In this document: positions 42,339 to 52,562 of the stretch, one piece after another
How the letters are laid out: every line of letters starts with the position of its first letter
How positions within the stretch are numbered: position 1 is the stretch's first letter
Assembly: GCF_023656745.1 (NCBI RefSeq)
Contig: NZ_JAMOKO010000001.1
Coordinates: 62,001 to 126,000 of the forward strand
Reading direction: 5' to 3'
From: Collinsella sp. BG-O-102
Lineage (GTDB): Bacteria > Actinomycetota > Coriobacteriia > Coriobacteriales > Coriobacteriaceae
Length of the DNA stretch: 64,000 nt
Notes under the pieces: model-generated
What the model saw: the letters and a program-made list of their open reading frames with translations, nothing else
Database searches by the model: none
Told to the model about the DNA's origin: nothing
Position numbers and translations under genes: made by a program

Positions 42339-42411
42339 GCCAGATAACGTTTTGATACTTTCGCCGTGTGCCGCCTAAGCGCCGCACGGTAGACACTTAA
42401 GGAGATTTCAC

Positions 42412-42885
42412 ATGCCGCGTCGTGCAGCAGCTAATCGTCGTGAGGTTCAGCCTGACGCCGTTTACAACAACCGCCTGGTGACTCAGCTCATCAACAAGGT
42501 CCTTCTTGACGGCAAGAAGGCCACCGCTGAGCGCATCGTTTACACCGCTTTCGAGATCGTTGCCGAGAAGTCCGAGGGTGGCGACGCTCTCGCTACCTTC
42601 AAGAAGGCTATGGACAACGTCAAGCCCACGCTCGAGGTTAAGCCCAAGCGTGTCGGTGGCGCTACCTATCAGGTCCCGATGGAGGTCAACTCCCGTCGTT
42701 CCACCGCTCTGGGTATCCGCTGGATCGTCAACTTCTCCCGCGCTCGCAAGGAGAAGACCATGGCCGAGCGTCTCGCCAACGAGATCCTCGACGCTTCCAA
42801 CGGCCTGGGCGCTTCCGTCAAGAAGCGTGAGGACGTCTTCAAGATGGCCGAGGCCAACCGCGCGTTCTCTCACTATCGTTGGTAA
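42412..42885 (+). CDS. rpsG: 30S ribosomal protein S7
   Basis: 157 residues. S7 binds the 3' major domain of 16S rRNA and starts head assembly. Typical opening [19 protein letters not shown] and end [22 protein letters not shown] precedes the ATG. fusA follows after 19 bp. Confidence 0.98.
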   Translation: MPRRAAANRREVQPDAVYNNRLVTQLINKVLLDGKKATAERIVYTAFEIVAEKSEGGDALATFKKAMDNVKPTLEVKPKRVGGATYQVPMEVNSRRSTALGIRWIVNFSRARKEKTMAERLANEILDASNGLGASVKKREDVFKMAEANRAFSHYRW

Positions 42886-42904
42886 GTTAAGGTAAGGAAC
42901 TAAC

Positions 42905-45004
42905 ATGGCTAAGCCTAAGTACAAGCTTTCCGATACCCGTAACATCGGCATCATGGCCCACATCGATGCCGGTAAGACCACCACGACCGAGCGTATTCTT
43001 TACTACACCGGTAAGACCCACAAGATCGGTGAGGTCCATGAGGGCGCTGCCACCATGGACTGGATGGTTCAGGAGCAGGAGCGCGGCGTAACCATTACCT
43101 CCGCTGCTACCACGTGCTTCTGGAACAAGGACGGTAAGGACTACCGCATCCAGATCATCGACACCCCGGGCCACGTTGACTTCACCGCCGAGGTCGAGCG
43201 CTGCCTGCGCGTCCTCGATGGCGCTGTCGCCGTCTTCGACGCCGTTGCCGGCGTTCAGCCCCAGTCTGAGACCGTTTGGCGTCAGGCTTCTACCTTCAAC
43301 GTCCCCCGCATCGCCTTCATCAACAAGTATGACCGCGTGGGCGCTGACTTCTTCAACGCTATCGAGACCATGAAGGATCGTCTCGACGCTAACGCCGTGG
43401 CCGCTCAGGTCCCGATGGGCGCCGAGGACAACTTCTGGGGCGTCATCGACCTGGTCACCATGACTGCATGGGACTTCAAGGCCGACGAGAAGGGTATGAC
43501 CTACCCCGAGCCGATGGACGAGATCCCGGCTGAGTTCGCCGACATCGCTGCCACCAAGCGCGAGGAGCTCCTCGACGCTGCTGCCAGCTTTGACGACGAG
43601 CTCATGGAGAAGATCCTCATGGAGGAGGACTTCACCGTCGAGGAGCTCAAGGCTGCTCTGCGTAAGGGTGTTCTGGCCAACGAGCTCAACCTCGTCTTCG
43701 TGGGCTCCGCCTACAAGAACAAGGGCGTTCAGGAGCTGCTCGACGCTGTCGTCGACTACCTGCCCAGCCCGCTCGACGTCGAGGCCGTCACCGGTACCGA
43801 TCCGGACACCGGCGAGGAGATCCAGCGTCATCCTTCCTTCGACGAGCCCTTCTCCGGCCTGGTCTTCAAGATCATGACCGACCCGTTCGTCGGTAAGCTC
43901 ACCTACGTCCGCGTTTACTCCGGTCGCGCCGAGTCCGGCTCCTACGTGGTCAACGCTTCCAACGGTCAGCGCGAGCGCCTCGGCCGCATCCTCGAGATGA
44001 ACGCCGCCGAGCGTATCGACCGTGACGACGCTGCCGCCGGCGACATCGTCGCTTGCGTCGGCTTCAAGAACTCCACCACCGGTGACACCCTGTGCGCCGA
44101 GGGCAAGGAGATCGTCCTCGAGAAGATCGAGTTCGCTAAGCCCGTTATCGACGTTGCCATCGAGCCCAAGACCAAGGCCGAGCAGGACAAGATGTCCTTG
44201 GCTCTGACCAAGCTCGCCGAGGAGGACCCGACCTTCCAGGTGTCCACCAACCACGAGACCGGCCAGACCATCATCGCCGGCATGGGCGAGCTGCACCTCG
44301 AGATCATCGTCGACCGTCTGCTCCGCGAGTTCAAGGTTGACGCTAACGTTGGTAAGCCCCAGGTTGCCTACCGCGAGACCGCTGGTCACGACGTCGAGAA
44401 GGCTGAGGGCAAGTTCGTCCGTCAGTCCGGCGGCCGCGGTCAGTACGGCCACGCCGTCATCAAGCTCGAGAAGATGGAGGAGGGCTTCGGCTACGAGTTC
44501 GTCAACGCTATCGTCGGCGGCGTCGTGCCCAAGGAGTACATCCCGTCCATCGACAAGGGCATCCAGGAGGCCCTGAACACCGGTGTTATCGCCGGCTTCC
44601 CGGTCCTCGACGTTAAGGTCACCCTGTTCGACGGTTCTTACCACGAGGTCGACTCCTCCGAGGCCGCCTTCAAGATCGCCGGTTCCATGGCTATCAAGGA
44701 CGCCCTCAAGAAGTCCGATCCGCAGCTGCTCGAGCCGATCATGGCTGTCGAGGTCGAGACCCCCGAGCAGTACATGGGCGACGTTATGGGCAACCTCTCC
44801 GGTCGCCGCGGCAAGATCGAGGGCATGGAGGATCGCAAGAACAGCAAGCTCATCCGTGCCAAGGTGCCGCTGGGCGAGATGTTCGGTTACGCTACCGACC
44901 TTCGCTCCCAGACCCAGGGCCGTGCATCCTACACGATGCAGTTCGACTCTTATGAGCCCGCGCCCAAGTCCATCGTGGACGAGGTCATGAGCAAGAACGC
45001 CTAA
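42905..45004 (+). CDS. fusA: Elongation factor G
   Basis: 699 residues, standard length. G1 [15 protein letters not shown] near 18-32, then DTPGHVDFT and [10 protein letters not shown]. Domains II-V follow, including [12 protein letters not shown] in domain IV. EF-G drives translocation and, with RRF, ribosome recycling. In the usual str operon tuf follows; here rpsJ does. Confidence 0.98.
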   Translation: MAKPKYKLSDTRNIGIMAHIDAGKTTTTERILYYTGKTHKIGEVHEGAATMDWMVQEQERGVTITSAATTCFWNKDGKDYRIQIIDTPGHVDFTAEVERCLRVLDGAVAVFDAVAGVQPQSETVWRQASTFNVPRIAFINKYDRVGADFFNAIETMKDRLDANAVAAQVPMGAEDNFWGVIDLVTMTAWDFKADEKGMTYPEPMDEIPAEFADIAATKREELLDAAASFDDELMEKILMEEDFTVEELKAALRKGVLANELNLVFVGSAYKNKGVQELLDAVVDYLPSPLDVEAVTGTDPDTGEEIQRHPSFDEPFSGLVFKIMTDPFVGKLTYVRVYSGRAESGSYVVNASNGQRERLGRILEMNAAERIDRDDAAAGDIVACVGFKNSTTGDTLCAEGKEIVLEKIEFAKPVIDVAIEPKTKAEQDKMSLALTKLAEEDPTFQVSTNHETGQTIIAGMGELHLEIIVDRLLREFKVDANVGKPQVAYRETAGHDVEKAEGKFVRQSGGRGQYGHAVIKLEKMEEGFGYEFVNAIVGGVVPKEYIPSIDKGIQEALNTGVIAGFPVLDVKVTLFDGSYHEVDSSEAAFKIAGSMAIKDALKKSDPQLLEPIMAVEVETPEQYMGDVMGNLSGRRGKIEGMEDRKNSKLIRAKVPLGEMFGYATDLRSQTQGRASYTMQFDSYEPAPKSIVDEVMSKNA

Positions 45005-45065
45005 GTTCGAGCTCTCTGTTACGTAATCCTGCGAGAACACCTCTCGCACTCTTTGGAGGTTTAAG

Positions 45066-45374
45066 TTGGCTACCCAGAAGATCCGCATTCGCCTCAAGGG
45101 CTATGATCACGAGGTCGTCGATCAGTCCGCGAAGCTCATCGTCGAGACCGCTCAGAAGACCGGCGCTCGCGTTTCCGGTCCTGTCCCCCTGCCCACCGAG
45201 CGCAACCTGTACACGGTTATCCGCTCGCCGCACGTGAACAAGGACTCCCGTGAGCAGTTCGAGATGCGCACCCACAAGCGCCTCATCGACATCCTCGACC
45301 CCACCTCGGGCACCGTTGATTCGCTCATGCGTCTCGACCTCCCCGCTGGCGTCGACATCGACATCAAGCTCTAA
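45066..45374 (+). CDS. rpsJ: 30S ribosomal protein S10
   Basis: 102 residues, TTG start with GGAGG in front. S10 is in the 30S head and also binds NusG (NusE role). [20 protein letters not shown] and the [19 protein letters not shown] loop are diagnostic. Normally first in the S10 operon before rplC; here a terminator follows and rplC lies 13.9 kb away. Confidence 0.98.
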   Translation: MATQKIRIRLKGYDHEVVDQSAKLIVETAQKTGARVSGPVPLPTERNLYTVIRSPHVNKDSREQFEMRTHKRLIDILDPTSGTVDSLMRLDLPAGVDIDIKL

Positions 45375-45395
45375 GCGATATCGCTCATAGCTTAT

Positions 45396-45431
45396 AGAGC
45401 CCCGCTGCCATCTTGGTAGCGGGGCTCTTTT
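45396..45431 (+). terminator. Terminator after rpsJ
   Basis: AGAGCCCCGCTGCC pairs with GGTAGCGGGGCTCT, followed by TTTGTTTT. Confidence 0.9.
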
Positions 45432-45490
45432 GTTTTGAGTTTAGATTTTGGGATAGCGAATTCGTCTGCCGAGCTGATGGCTGCGGCGCC

Positions 45491-46267
45491 CTATTCGCTC
45501 AGGGGGCGCAAGGACGCTTCTTCGAAGTGGAAGACGCACAAGCCGCTCTCGGTCTCAATGCTTGCGCGGCCGCAATCGTCGACCGTTCTAAATATGCCGC
45601 GTGCCAGCTCGTCTCCAGCGGGGGAGCGGGCGATAACGTGCTCCCCAATCCAATTGAGGTGTGCGACATATTCGTCGTGGACGGGCGCGAGCGGTCCGGC
45701 GTTTTCTTCCATGGCGTTGAGGCGCTCTGCCCAGGTATCTACAGCGTCTATAACTGCGTGATAGACCTCATCGAGGAGCATGTCGACGGCGGGAACGCTC
45801 TCGTTGAGGTCCGAGAGGCCAATTGCCGCCAGGCCGCCATCGGGCACCTCTTGGGGCGTGTAGTTTACGTTGACACCAATGCCGCAGACGGCGAAAGGTT
45901 TGCCTTCGTTATCGCGTACGGCCTCGACCAGAATGCCGCCGAGCTTGCGTCCTCGCGCGACCAGGTCGTTGGGCCACTTGAGGGCTATTTCGCTTGCAAG
46001 GCCTTGCTTTTCGAGTGCTTCGAGCACCGCTAGGCCGCTGACGGCGGCAAGACCAGAGTACTTTGCGGGATTAACGCATGGACGCAGGACAATCGAAAGC
46101 AATAGGTTGCCGGCGGTTGAATCCCACTTGTGGCCGCGCCGGCCGCGTCCTGCCGTTTGCGCGCGGGCGGCAAGTCCTGTGCCGTGCGGCGCACCCTGTT
46201 TTCCTGCCTCGAGCAGGTCATCGTTGGTCGATCCGGTTACATCGACAATCGTTAATTGGGCATCCAT
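45491..46267 (-). CDS. birA: Biotin-[acetyl-CoA-carboxylase] ligase, monofunctional
   Basis: 258 residues. Contains the biotinyl-AMP loop TAGRGRRGHKW, then KWPNDLV and GGILVE, and a short C-terminal domain. There is no N-terminal helix-turn-helix, so unlike E. coli BirA it should not repress transcription itself. It attaches biotin to AccB, encoded in the divergent fatty-acid operon. I use the ATG at 46267, 11 nt after GGAGG. Confidence 0.93.
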   Translation of the reverse strand: MDAQLTIVDVTGSTNDDLLEAGKQGAPHGTGLAARAQTAGRGRRGHKWDSTAGNLLLSIVLRPCVNPAKYSGLAAVSGLAVLEALEKQGLASEIALKWPNDLVARGRKLGGILVEAVRDNEGKPFAVCGIGVNVNYTPQEVPDGGLAAIGLSDLNESVPAVDMLLDEVYHAVIDAVDTWAERLNAMEENAGPLAPVHDEYVAHLNWIGEHVIARSPAGDELARGIFRTVDDCGRASIETESGLCVFHFEEASLRPLSE

Positions 46268-46362
46268 AGCGGCTGCTACCTCCTTATTGAATAAGTGAAT
46301 GACGCAATGGTGTCGAGAGATAGACACAATGTGAAGCCTTTGTCGCATTTGGACAATTTAAT

Positions 46363-46426
46363 GTTAACACGTCAACAAAGACTGAAATGCGTTATCCTCT
46401 CTTGGTCGATGTAAACACGTCAACAA
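46363..46426. promoter_or_regulatory. Duplicated GTWAACACGTCAACAA between birA and fabH
   Basis: The 16-mer occurs at 46363-46378 and 46411-46426 with one difference. Between them is TATCCT (46393-46398), a probable -10 for fabH. Each copy is an imperfect palindrome (TTAACACGTCAA). A likely repressor site for the fatty-acid operon and perhaps birA. It does not match the FabT or FapR consensus, and no regulator gene is adjacent. Confidence 0.6.
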
Positions 46427-46443
46427 CTCAAAGGAGGTTAGTG

Positions 46444-47403
46444 ATGGGTTTCACGATTCTTGGAACAGGTTCGGCACTTCCTGAGCGCAGTGTTTCCAAT
46501 GACGAGCTGTCTGAGTTCCTCGATACCTCGGATGAGTGGATTTTTACTCGCACAGGTATCAAGAGCCGCCACGTCTGCACCACCGAGTCACTTGACGACC
46601 TTGCCGTAGCAGCGAGCGAGCGGGCACTCCAGGTGTCCGGAATCGACGCGAGCCAGCTGGATCTGATCGTCTGCTCGACGACGACGGGTGACCACCTTGT
46701 TCCCGCCGAGGCGTGTGCCGTTGCTGAGCGACTAGGCGCGACGTGCCCTGCCTTCGATGTCTCGGCGGCTTGTGCCGGCTTCGTATTTGCGCTCGATGTC
46801 GCCGAGGGCTATATCGCCCGCAGCCGTGCCGAGCGCGTGCTTGTTGTTGCTGCCGAGCAGATGACGCGCGCGCTCGAGTGGACCGACCGTGCCACCTGCG
46901 TGCTATTTGGCGATGGGGCAGGCGCCGCAGTGATTGAAGCTGGGGGAGACAACCCCCTTGCCGTTGAGCTTTCGACGGCGCCCGACGTCGAGACGTTGCG
47001 CGTTCCCGGTCTGGTCGGTACCTCGCCGTTTAAGGCTTCCGCAGATAGCGCGAGCGTGCTGTCCATGAATGGCCGCCGCGTGTTCAAGTTCGGCGTCAAC
47101 GCCATCTGTGACACGGTCCATAAGCTTGCGATCGATGCGAGCATTTTGGTCGAAGACATCGATCATTTTGTATTCCATCAGGCTAACGAACGAATCCTGA
47201 GCCAGGCGGTCAAGCGTCTGGGCGTGCCGGACGAGCGTGTGGTTCGCACGTTGCGCGAGACCGGCAACATTTCGAGCGCATGCATTCCGCTTGCCCTCGA
47301 CCGGCTGGCAAACGCCGGTGCACTTCACACGGGCGACACGATCGCCTTGGTTGGATTTGGCGCCGGTCTGGATATAGGTGGCTATCTGCTTCGTTGGAAG
47401 TAG
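46444..47403 (+). CDS. fabH: Beta-ketoacyl-ACP synthase III
   Basis: 319 residues. Condenses acetyl- or branched acyl-CoA with malonyl-ACP to begin FAS II. Catalytic Cys in DVSAACAGF near 112, His in FHQANERI, Asn in TGNISSA. AAAGGAGG precedes the ATG at 46444. First gene of a ten-gene collinear operon. Confidence 0.96.
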   Translation: MGFTILGTGSALPERSVSNDELSEFLDTSDEWIFTRTGIKSRHVCTTESLDDLAVAASERALQVSGIDASQLDLIVCSTTTGDHLVPAEACAVAERLGATCPAFDVSAACAGFVFALDVAEGYIARSRAERVLVVAAEQMTRALEWTDRATCVLFGDGAGAAVIEAGGDNPLAVELSTAPDVETLRVPGLVGTSPFKASADSASVLSMNGRRVFKFGVNAICDTVHKLAIDASILVEDIDHFVFHQANERILSQAVKRLGVPDERVVRTLRETGNISSACIPLALDRLANAGALHTGDTIALVGFGAGLDIGGYLLRWK

Positions 47404-47454
47404 TCGCACATAGGAAATAAAAACGCCCTAGGGCACAACCAAAGGAGAACTACC

Positions 47455-47691
47455 ATGGCAGATCAGAAGACCTTCGAGCGCGTTTGCGACGTTATCCGCG
47501 AGACCGCTGGTCTTGACGACGTTGAGATGAAGCCCGAGTCCACGCTCGAGGAGATTGGTCTCGACAGCCTGGGCACCGTCGAGATCCTCGTCGCCGTCGA
47601 GGACGAGTTTGGCATCCAGCTCGATACCGAGGAGAACCCCAAGACGGTCGGCGAGTTCGCCGATACGGTCGAGGCGGCATTGGAGAAGTAG
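47455..47691 (+). CDS. acpP: Acyl carrier protein
   Basis: 78 residues, acidic. The phosphopantetheine Ser is in GLDSLGTVE near residue 38. It carries the growing acyl chain between FAS II enzymes. AAAGGAG precedes the start; fabK follows after 2 bp. Confidence 0.96.
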   Translation: MADQKTFERVCDVIRETAGLDDVEMKPESTLEEIGLDSLGTVEILVAVEDEFGIQLDTEENPKTVGEFADTVEAALEK

Positions 47692-47693
47692 AG

Positions 47694-48638
47694 ATGCTCA
47701 AGACTCCTCTCTGCGATTTGCTCGGAATCGAAAAGCCCGTGTTCCAGGGTGGCATGGCCTGGATTGCCGACGCCTCGTTGGCATCTGCCGTGTCCGAGGC
47801 AGGCGGCTTAGGCATTATCGCGGCCATGAACGCAGACGCCAACTGGCTGCGCGACCAGATTCATGAGCTGCGCGCCAGGACGGATAAGCCCTTTGGCGTC
47901 AACGTCATGCTCATGAGCCCGTTTGCCGACGAGGTCGCGCGGGTCGTGATTGACGAGCGGGTGCCGGTCGTCGTGACGGGTGCCGGCAATCCCACCAAGT
48001 ACATGAAGGCGTGGAACGAGGCGGGCATCAAGGTCATCCCGGTCGTTGCCTCGGTGGCGCTGGCGCGTCTCGTGGCGCGTCGTGGAGCCACTGCCGTGGT
48101 TGCCGAGGGTACCGAATCAGGCGGCCATATTGGCGAGACCTCGACGATGGCACTGGTGCCACAGGTTGTCGATGCGGTCGATATTCCCGTGGTTGCGGCT
48201 GGCGGTATCGCCGATGGCCGCGGCGTGGCGGCCGCCTTTATGCTGGGCGCCGCCGGCGTGCAGGTGGGTACGCGCTTTCTGATCGCAGATGAGTGCACCG
48301 TATCGGAGCAGTACAAGGAGATGGTCCTGAAGGCCAACGACACCTCGACGCGTGCGACCGGCCGCTCGACGGGACACCCGGTGCGTGCCCTCAAGAGCCC
48401 CTTCACTAACGCCTACGCCAAGAGCGAGGCGGCGGGCGTAAGCGTCGAGGAGCTCGGGGCCATGGGCACGGGCGCCCTTCGCAAGGCCGCCAAGGACGGC
48501 AATTACGAAGAGGGCTCGTTTTTGTGTGGACAGATTGCCGGCATGGTCAACGAGCGCCAAAGTGCACGTGAAATCGTTGACGACCTAGTCGATGGCGCCG
48601 AGCACGTCCTGAAGGGTGCGTGCGCATGGGTGGCGTAG
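47694..48638 (+). CDS. fabK: Enoyl-ACP reductase II (FabK)
   Basis: 314 residues. FMN-dependent TIM barrel with FQGGMAWIADASLASAVSEA, the EGTESGGHIG loop (catalytic His) and VAAGGIADGRG phosphate-binding site. Performs the last reduction of each elongation cycle. A nitronate monooxygenase would look similar, but the place between acpP and fabD supports FabK. No fabI is seen in the window. Confidence 0.93.
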   Translation: MLKTPLCDLLGIEKPVFQGGMAWIADASLASAVSEAGGLGIIAAMNADANWLRDQIHELRARTDKPFGVNVMLMSPFADEVARVVIDERVPVVVTGAGNPTKYMKAWNEAGIKVIPVVASVALARLVARRGATAVVAEGTESGGHIGETSTMALVPQVVDAVDIPVVAAGGIADGRGVAAAFMLGAAGVQVGTRFLIADECTVSEQYKEMVLKANDTSTRATGRSTGHPVRALKSPFTNAYAKSEAAGVSVEELGAMGTGALRKAAKDGNYEEGSFLCGQIAGMVNERQSAREIVDDLVDGAEHVLKGACAWVA

Positions 48639-49552
48639 CGTTTCTGTTTGCCGGCCAGGGCGCCCAGCACCCCGCGATGGGCGTCGACCTGATCGAGGCA
48701 TCGCCGGCGGCCGCCGAGGTGTTCGCCATTGTCGACGAGGTGCGCCCGGGGACCAGTGAGCAGTGCCGAAGCGCCTCCAAGGAGGAACTCTCGCAGACCG
48801 AGAACACGCAGCCGTGCGTGTTCGTTCACGATCTGGCAGCGGCTGCCGCCCTGCGTGAGCGCGGCGTGGTACCTGCCGCCTGTGCGGGTTTTTCGCTTGG
48901 CGAGGTCGCCGCGCTCACCTTTGCGGGGGCGTTCGATACGCGAGCGGGCTTTGAGCTCGTGTGCGAGCGCGCGGCGCTGATGGCCGCGGCTGCCGAGCGC
49001 CATCCGGGCGGCATGCGCGCCGTCATCAAGCTCGATGCGGCGCAAGTCGAGAACCTGGCAAAACAGGCCGGCGAGGACTGCTGGCCGGTCAACTACAACA
49101 GTCCGCAGCAGACGGTTGTTGCCGGAGCGCCCGAGGCGCTGCAGGAGCTCGACGTCCTAGTAAAAGAGGCTGGCGGCCGCGCTATGAAAGTCGCGGTGTC
49201 GGGCGCATTTCATAGCCCCTATATGGCCGAGGCGACTGAGGGGCTGGCGACGTATATCCAAGCCGGCCACGCGCCGTCACCGCTGCTGATTCCGGTCATG
49301 GCAAACATGACGGCGGCGCCCTATCCGGCGGACCCGCGAGCGGCATCGGATGTCTTGGCCAATCAGGTGAGTCATGCCGTTCGTTGGGTCGACACGCTGC
49401 ATACTCTGCAGAATCAGGGCATCGACACGTTTATTGAGGTCGGCCCTGGCAAAACGCTGTCGGGCCTGGTCAAGCGTACGCTGAGCGACGTTCGCGTGTA
49501 TTCGTGCGAAACGGCCGAGCAGGTCGCAGCTATTGCCGACGAGCTCGCATAG
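48626..49552 (+). CDS. fabD: Malonyl-CoA:ACP transacylase
   Basis: 308 residues. FLFAGQGAQHPAMG at the start, nucleophile in GFSLGEVAAL, active-site His in SGAFHSPYM. Loads malonate on ACP. The ATG at 48626, 9 nt after GAAGGG, overlaps the end of fabK by 13 bp, indicating coupled translation. Confidence 0.95.
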   Translation: MGGVAFLFAGQGAQHPAMGVDLIEASPAAAEVFAIVDEVRPGTSEQCRSASKEELSQTENTQPCVFVHDLAAAAALRERGVVPAACAGFSLGEVAALTFAGAFDTRAGFELVCERAALMAAAAERHPGGMRAVIKLDAAQVENLAKQAGEDCWPVNYNSPQQTVVAGAPEALQELDVLVKEAGGRAMKVAVSGAFHSPYMAEATEGLATYIQAGHAPSPLLIPVMANMTAAPYPADPRAASDVLANQVSHAVRWVDTLHTLQNQGIDTFIEVGPGKTLSGLVKRTLSDVRVYSCETAEQVAAIADELA

Positions 49553-49582
49553 TCCACAGGGCTGTAACCCGAAAGGAATGAC

Positions 49583-50356
49583 ATGGGCAACTTGAACAAC
49601 GGCGCGCTCGAGCGCAACGACTCACGTCGCGTGGCACTGGTCACGGGCGGCTCGCGGGGTATCGGCCGCGCCTGCGCTGTCGGTCTGGCGGAGGACGGCT
49701 TTGATATCGCCGTCGTCTATGCCGGCAGCGTCGATGCGGCGCGCAAGACGTGCGAAGCCTGTGAGGCGGTTGGCGCCACGGCACGCGCATATCAATGCGA
49801 CGTGGCCGATCCCGCTGCCGTCAACGCGTGCGTGGAAGCGGTCCTCAACGACTTTGGTTCCATTTGGGCGCTCGTCAACAACGCCGGCATCACCCGCGAT
49901 GGCCTGCTCATGCGCATGGGCGATGACGCATTCGATCGCGTGCTCGATGTCAATCTCAAGGGAACATTCAATATGACGCGCGCGCTCACCAAGACCTTTA
50001 TGCGCCAGCGCGGCGGTTGCGTCGTCAACATGAGCTCGGTCGTGGGCCTGATGGGCAATGCCGGGCAAGCCAACTACGCTGCTTCCAAGGCGGGCGTGAT
50101 AGGGCTTACCAAGGCGGTGGCGCGCGAGCTTGCGCCTCGTGGCGTACGAGCGAACGCGGTCGCTCCCGGGTTTGTCGAGACAGATATGACGGCAAAGCTC
50201 TCGGAGAAGGTGCGTACGGCAACCGAGGAACAGATTCCCCTTAAGCGCATGGCACGTCCCGAGGAAGTGGCCGGCGTGGTGCGCTTTTTAGCGAGCGATG
50301 CGGCTGCTTACATTACGGGCGAGGTCGTGCGCGTCGACGGCGGAATGGCGATGTAG
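49583..50356 (+). CDS. fabG: 3-oxoacyl-ACP reductase
   Basis: 257 residues, classical SDR. NADPH site TGGSRGIGRA near 21-30, NNAG, catalytic Ser (MSSVVG), Tyr and Lys (YAASKAG), PGFVETDM near the end. About 10 extra residues precede the usual start. Reduces beta-ketoacyl-ACP. Confidence 0.95.
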   Translation: MGNLNNGALERNDSRRVALVTGGSRGIGRACAVGLAEDGFDIAVVYAGSVDAARKTCEACEAVGATARAYQCDVADPAAVNACVEAVLNDFGSIWALVNNAGITRDGLLMRMGDDAFDRVLDVNLKGTFNMTRALTKTFMRQRGGCVVNMSSVVGLMGNAGQANYAASKAGVIGLTKAVARELAPRGVRANAVAPGFVETDMTAKLSEKVRTATEEQIPLKRMARPEEVAGVVRFLASDAAAYITGEVVRVDGGMAM

Positions 50357-50395
50357 AAACCAGGGCCGAAGAACGGCTTGGATGAGGAGACCATG

Positions 50396-51643
50396 ATGGA
50401 ACAGAGAGTTGCAATCACCGGCATCGGTGCCGTATCGCCGCTCGGCAACACCGCGCTTGCCACCTGGGCGGCCATGTGCGCCGGGACCTGTGGCATCGGC
50501 CCGATCACGCACTTTGATACCGATGCGTTTACCGTCAAGGTGGCGGCCGAAGTCAAGGGCTTTGACGGCAACGAGTACTTTGGCAAGCGCGACGCCAAGC
50601 ATCTGGACCCCTGCGTTCAGTTTGCGCTGGTGGCTTCGGACGAGGCAATGCACGATGCGGGCTTTGATGCCGAAGGCGCCATCGATCGCGAGCGCCTGGG
50701 CGTTTACGTGGGGTCGGGCGTGGGCGGCATGCAGACGCTCGTCGACAACGTCCATACGATTGCCGACCGTGGGCCCCGCCGCGCATCGCCTTACATGATC
50801 GCGATGATGATCCCCAACATGGCATCGGGCAATATCGCAATCCGTCACAAGGCAAAGGGACCGACCCTGCCAGTCGTGACTGCGTGCGCGACCTCGGCCC
50901 ATGCGGTGGGCGAGGCGTTCCGTGCTATTAAGCACGGCTATGCCGACGCGATCCTCGCGGGCGGTGCCGAGGCGGCCATTATCCCCGATGCTGTTGCAGG
51001 CTTTACGTCCTGCCGCGCATTGACCACCAACCCCGATCCCGCGACGGCCTGCCGCCCGTTCGACGCAGACCGCGATGGCTTTGTGATGGGTGAGGGCGCC
51101 TGCGTGCTGGTACTCGAGAGCATGGAGCATGCGCAGGCGCGCGGTGCGCACATTTATGCCGAGGTCGTGGGCTACGGCAACACCGACGATGCCTATCACA
51201 TTACGAGTCCCGACCCCGATGCCGCCGGCATTGCCCGTGCGATATCGCTGGCGGTAGCCGAGGGCGACGTCAAGCCTTCCGAGGGTCTCTACATCAACGC
51301 CCACGGCACCTCGACCAAGCTCAACGATTCGTCCGAGACGACAGGCATTAAGCGGGCGCTCGGCGAGGACGCGGCACGCGCCGCACACGTCTCGTCGACC
51401 AAGTCGATGACCGGGCACATGATCGGTGCCACGGGTGCCATCGAGGTCATGGCCTGTGCCATGGCGCTCGAGCAGGGCGTGGTGCCCCCGACCATTAACT
51501 ACCACACGCCCGATCCCGCCTGCGATCTTGATTACACGCCTAATCGAGCGGTTCGCGCCGACCTTACCTGGGCGCTTTCGACCAACCTGGGCTTTGGCGG
51601 GCACAACGCCGCCATCGCGCTGCGTAGATATACGAGGAGCTAG
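50396..51643 (+). CDS. fabF: Beta-ketoacyl-ACP synthase II
   Basis: 415 residues. Catalytic Cys in VVTACATSAHAV near 165, His in NAHGTST and in KSMTGHMIGA, and GFGGHNA near the end. Elongates acyl-ACP with malonyl-ACP. GAGGAG is 6 nt before the ATG at 50396; adjacent upstream starts are too close. Confidence 0.96.
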   Translation: MEQRVAITGIGAVSPLGNTALATWAAMCAGTCGIGPITHFDTDAFTVKVAAEVKGFDGNEYFGKRDAKHLDPCVQFALVASDEAMHDAGFDAEGAIDRERLGVYVGSGVGGMQTLVDNVHTIADRGPRRASPYMIAMMIPNMASGNIAIRHKAKGPTLPVVTACATSAHAVGEAFRAIKHGYADAILAGGAEAAIIPDAVAGFTSCRALTTNPDPATACRPFDADRDGFVMGEGACVLVLESMEHAQARGAHIYAEVVGYGNTDDAYHITSPDPDAAGIARAISLAVAEGDVKPSEGLYINAHGTSTKLNDSSETTGIKRALGEDAARAAHVSSTKSMTGHMIGATGAIEVMACAMALEQGVVPPTINYHTPDPACDLDYTPNRAVRADLTWALSTNLGFGGHNAAIALRRYTRS

Positions 51644-51646
51644 AGC

Positions 51647-52120
51647 ATGGATTCCAAAAGACTTGCCGAGATAGCCGATGTGATGGAGGACCGCGGCCTT
51701 ACGCGCGTACGTGTTGAGGAGCCCGATGGCACCGCGGTCGAACTCGAGCGCGCGAGTGTGGCGCAGCCGGTTGCCGTGCCCATGCCTATGCCGAGCGCCA
51801 TGGCCGCTCAAGTTGCAGCTCCCACAGTCGCGCCTGCCGCACCGGAACCCGCCACGCAGACACCTGCCGCCGCGCCGGAGCCCAAGGGCACCGAGGTGAC
51901 TGCTCCCATGGTGGGCGTCTTCTATGCTGCCCCTGCGCCGGGCGACGAGCCATTTGTGCGCGTGGGCTCCAAGGTCAAGGCCGGCGAGACCCTCTGCATC
52001 ATCGAGGCCATGAAGGTTCTCAACGAGGTGACGGCCGAGGCAGACGGTGAGGTGCTCGAGATCTGCGTGGCCGACGGCGACCTCGTGGAGTTTGGCAGCT
52101 GCCTCATGAGGATCGGATAG
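51647..52120 (+). CDS. accB: Biotin carboxyl carrier protein
   Basis: 157 residues. A short N-terminal helix region, a Pro/Ala/Met-rich linker at about 40-85, and a C-terminal biotinyl domain with the biotin Lys in CIIEAMKVLNEV. Substrate of the BirA encoded at the head of this locus. Confidence 0.96.
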   Translation: MDSKRLAEIADVMEDRGLTRVRVEEPDGTAVELERASVAQPVAVPMPMPSAMAAQVAAPTVAPAAPEPATQTPAAAPEPKGTEVTAPMVGVFYAAPAPGDEPFVRVGSKVKAGETLCIIEAMKVLNEVTAEADGEVLEICVADGDLVEFGSCLMRIG

Positions 52121-52129
52121 GTGATATCC

Positions 52130-52552
52130 ATGAACAAAGAAGAGCTCAAGAAGCTGTTGCCGCATCGCGAGCCGATGCTTTTGCTCGACGAGGCCGAGCT
52201 GGTGGGCGACGAGGCCCACGGCAAGATTACGATCACGGGCGACGAGTACTTTTTGCAGGGGCATTTTCCGGGAAACCCGGTCGTCCCCGGCGTGATTCAG
52301 TGCGAGATGCTCGCCCAGAACTGCTGCGTGCTGCTGATGGGCGATGAGGAGGCGCGCGGCGCGACGCCGTTCTACACGAGTCTGGACAAGGTTCGCTTTA
52401 AGCGTCCGGTGCGCCCGGGCGACACGGTGGATCTGGTGTGCTCCATCACGCGTGCGCGCGGGCCGTTCCGCTTTGCGACGGGTACCGCGAGCGTCAACGG
52501 TGAGGTTTGCTGCCGCGCCGATATGTCTTTTGCACTCATGCACGAAAGTTAA
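52130..52552 (+). CDS. fabZ: 3-hydroxyacyl-ACP dehydratase
   Basis: 140 residues, hot-dog fold. Opens LKKLLPHREPMLLLDEAELV; catalytic His in LQGHFPGNPVVPGV and Glu in QCEMLAQ. AGGTGA is ~6 nt before the ATG at 52130; the GTG at 52121 directly abuts the accB stop. No fabA or fabM is seen here. Confidence 0.94.
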   Translation: MNKEELKKLLPHREPMLLLDEAELVGDEAHGKITITGDEYFLQGHFPGNPVVPGVIQCEMLAQNCCVLLMGDEEARGATPFYTSLDKVRFKRPVRPGDTVDLVCSITRARGPFRFATGTASVNGEVCCRADMSFALMHES

Positions 52553-52562
52553 GGAAGGCTTC

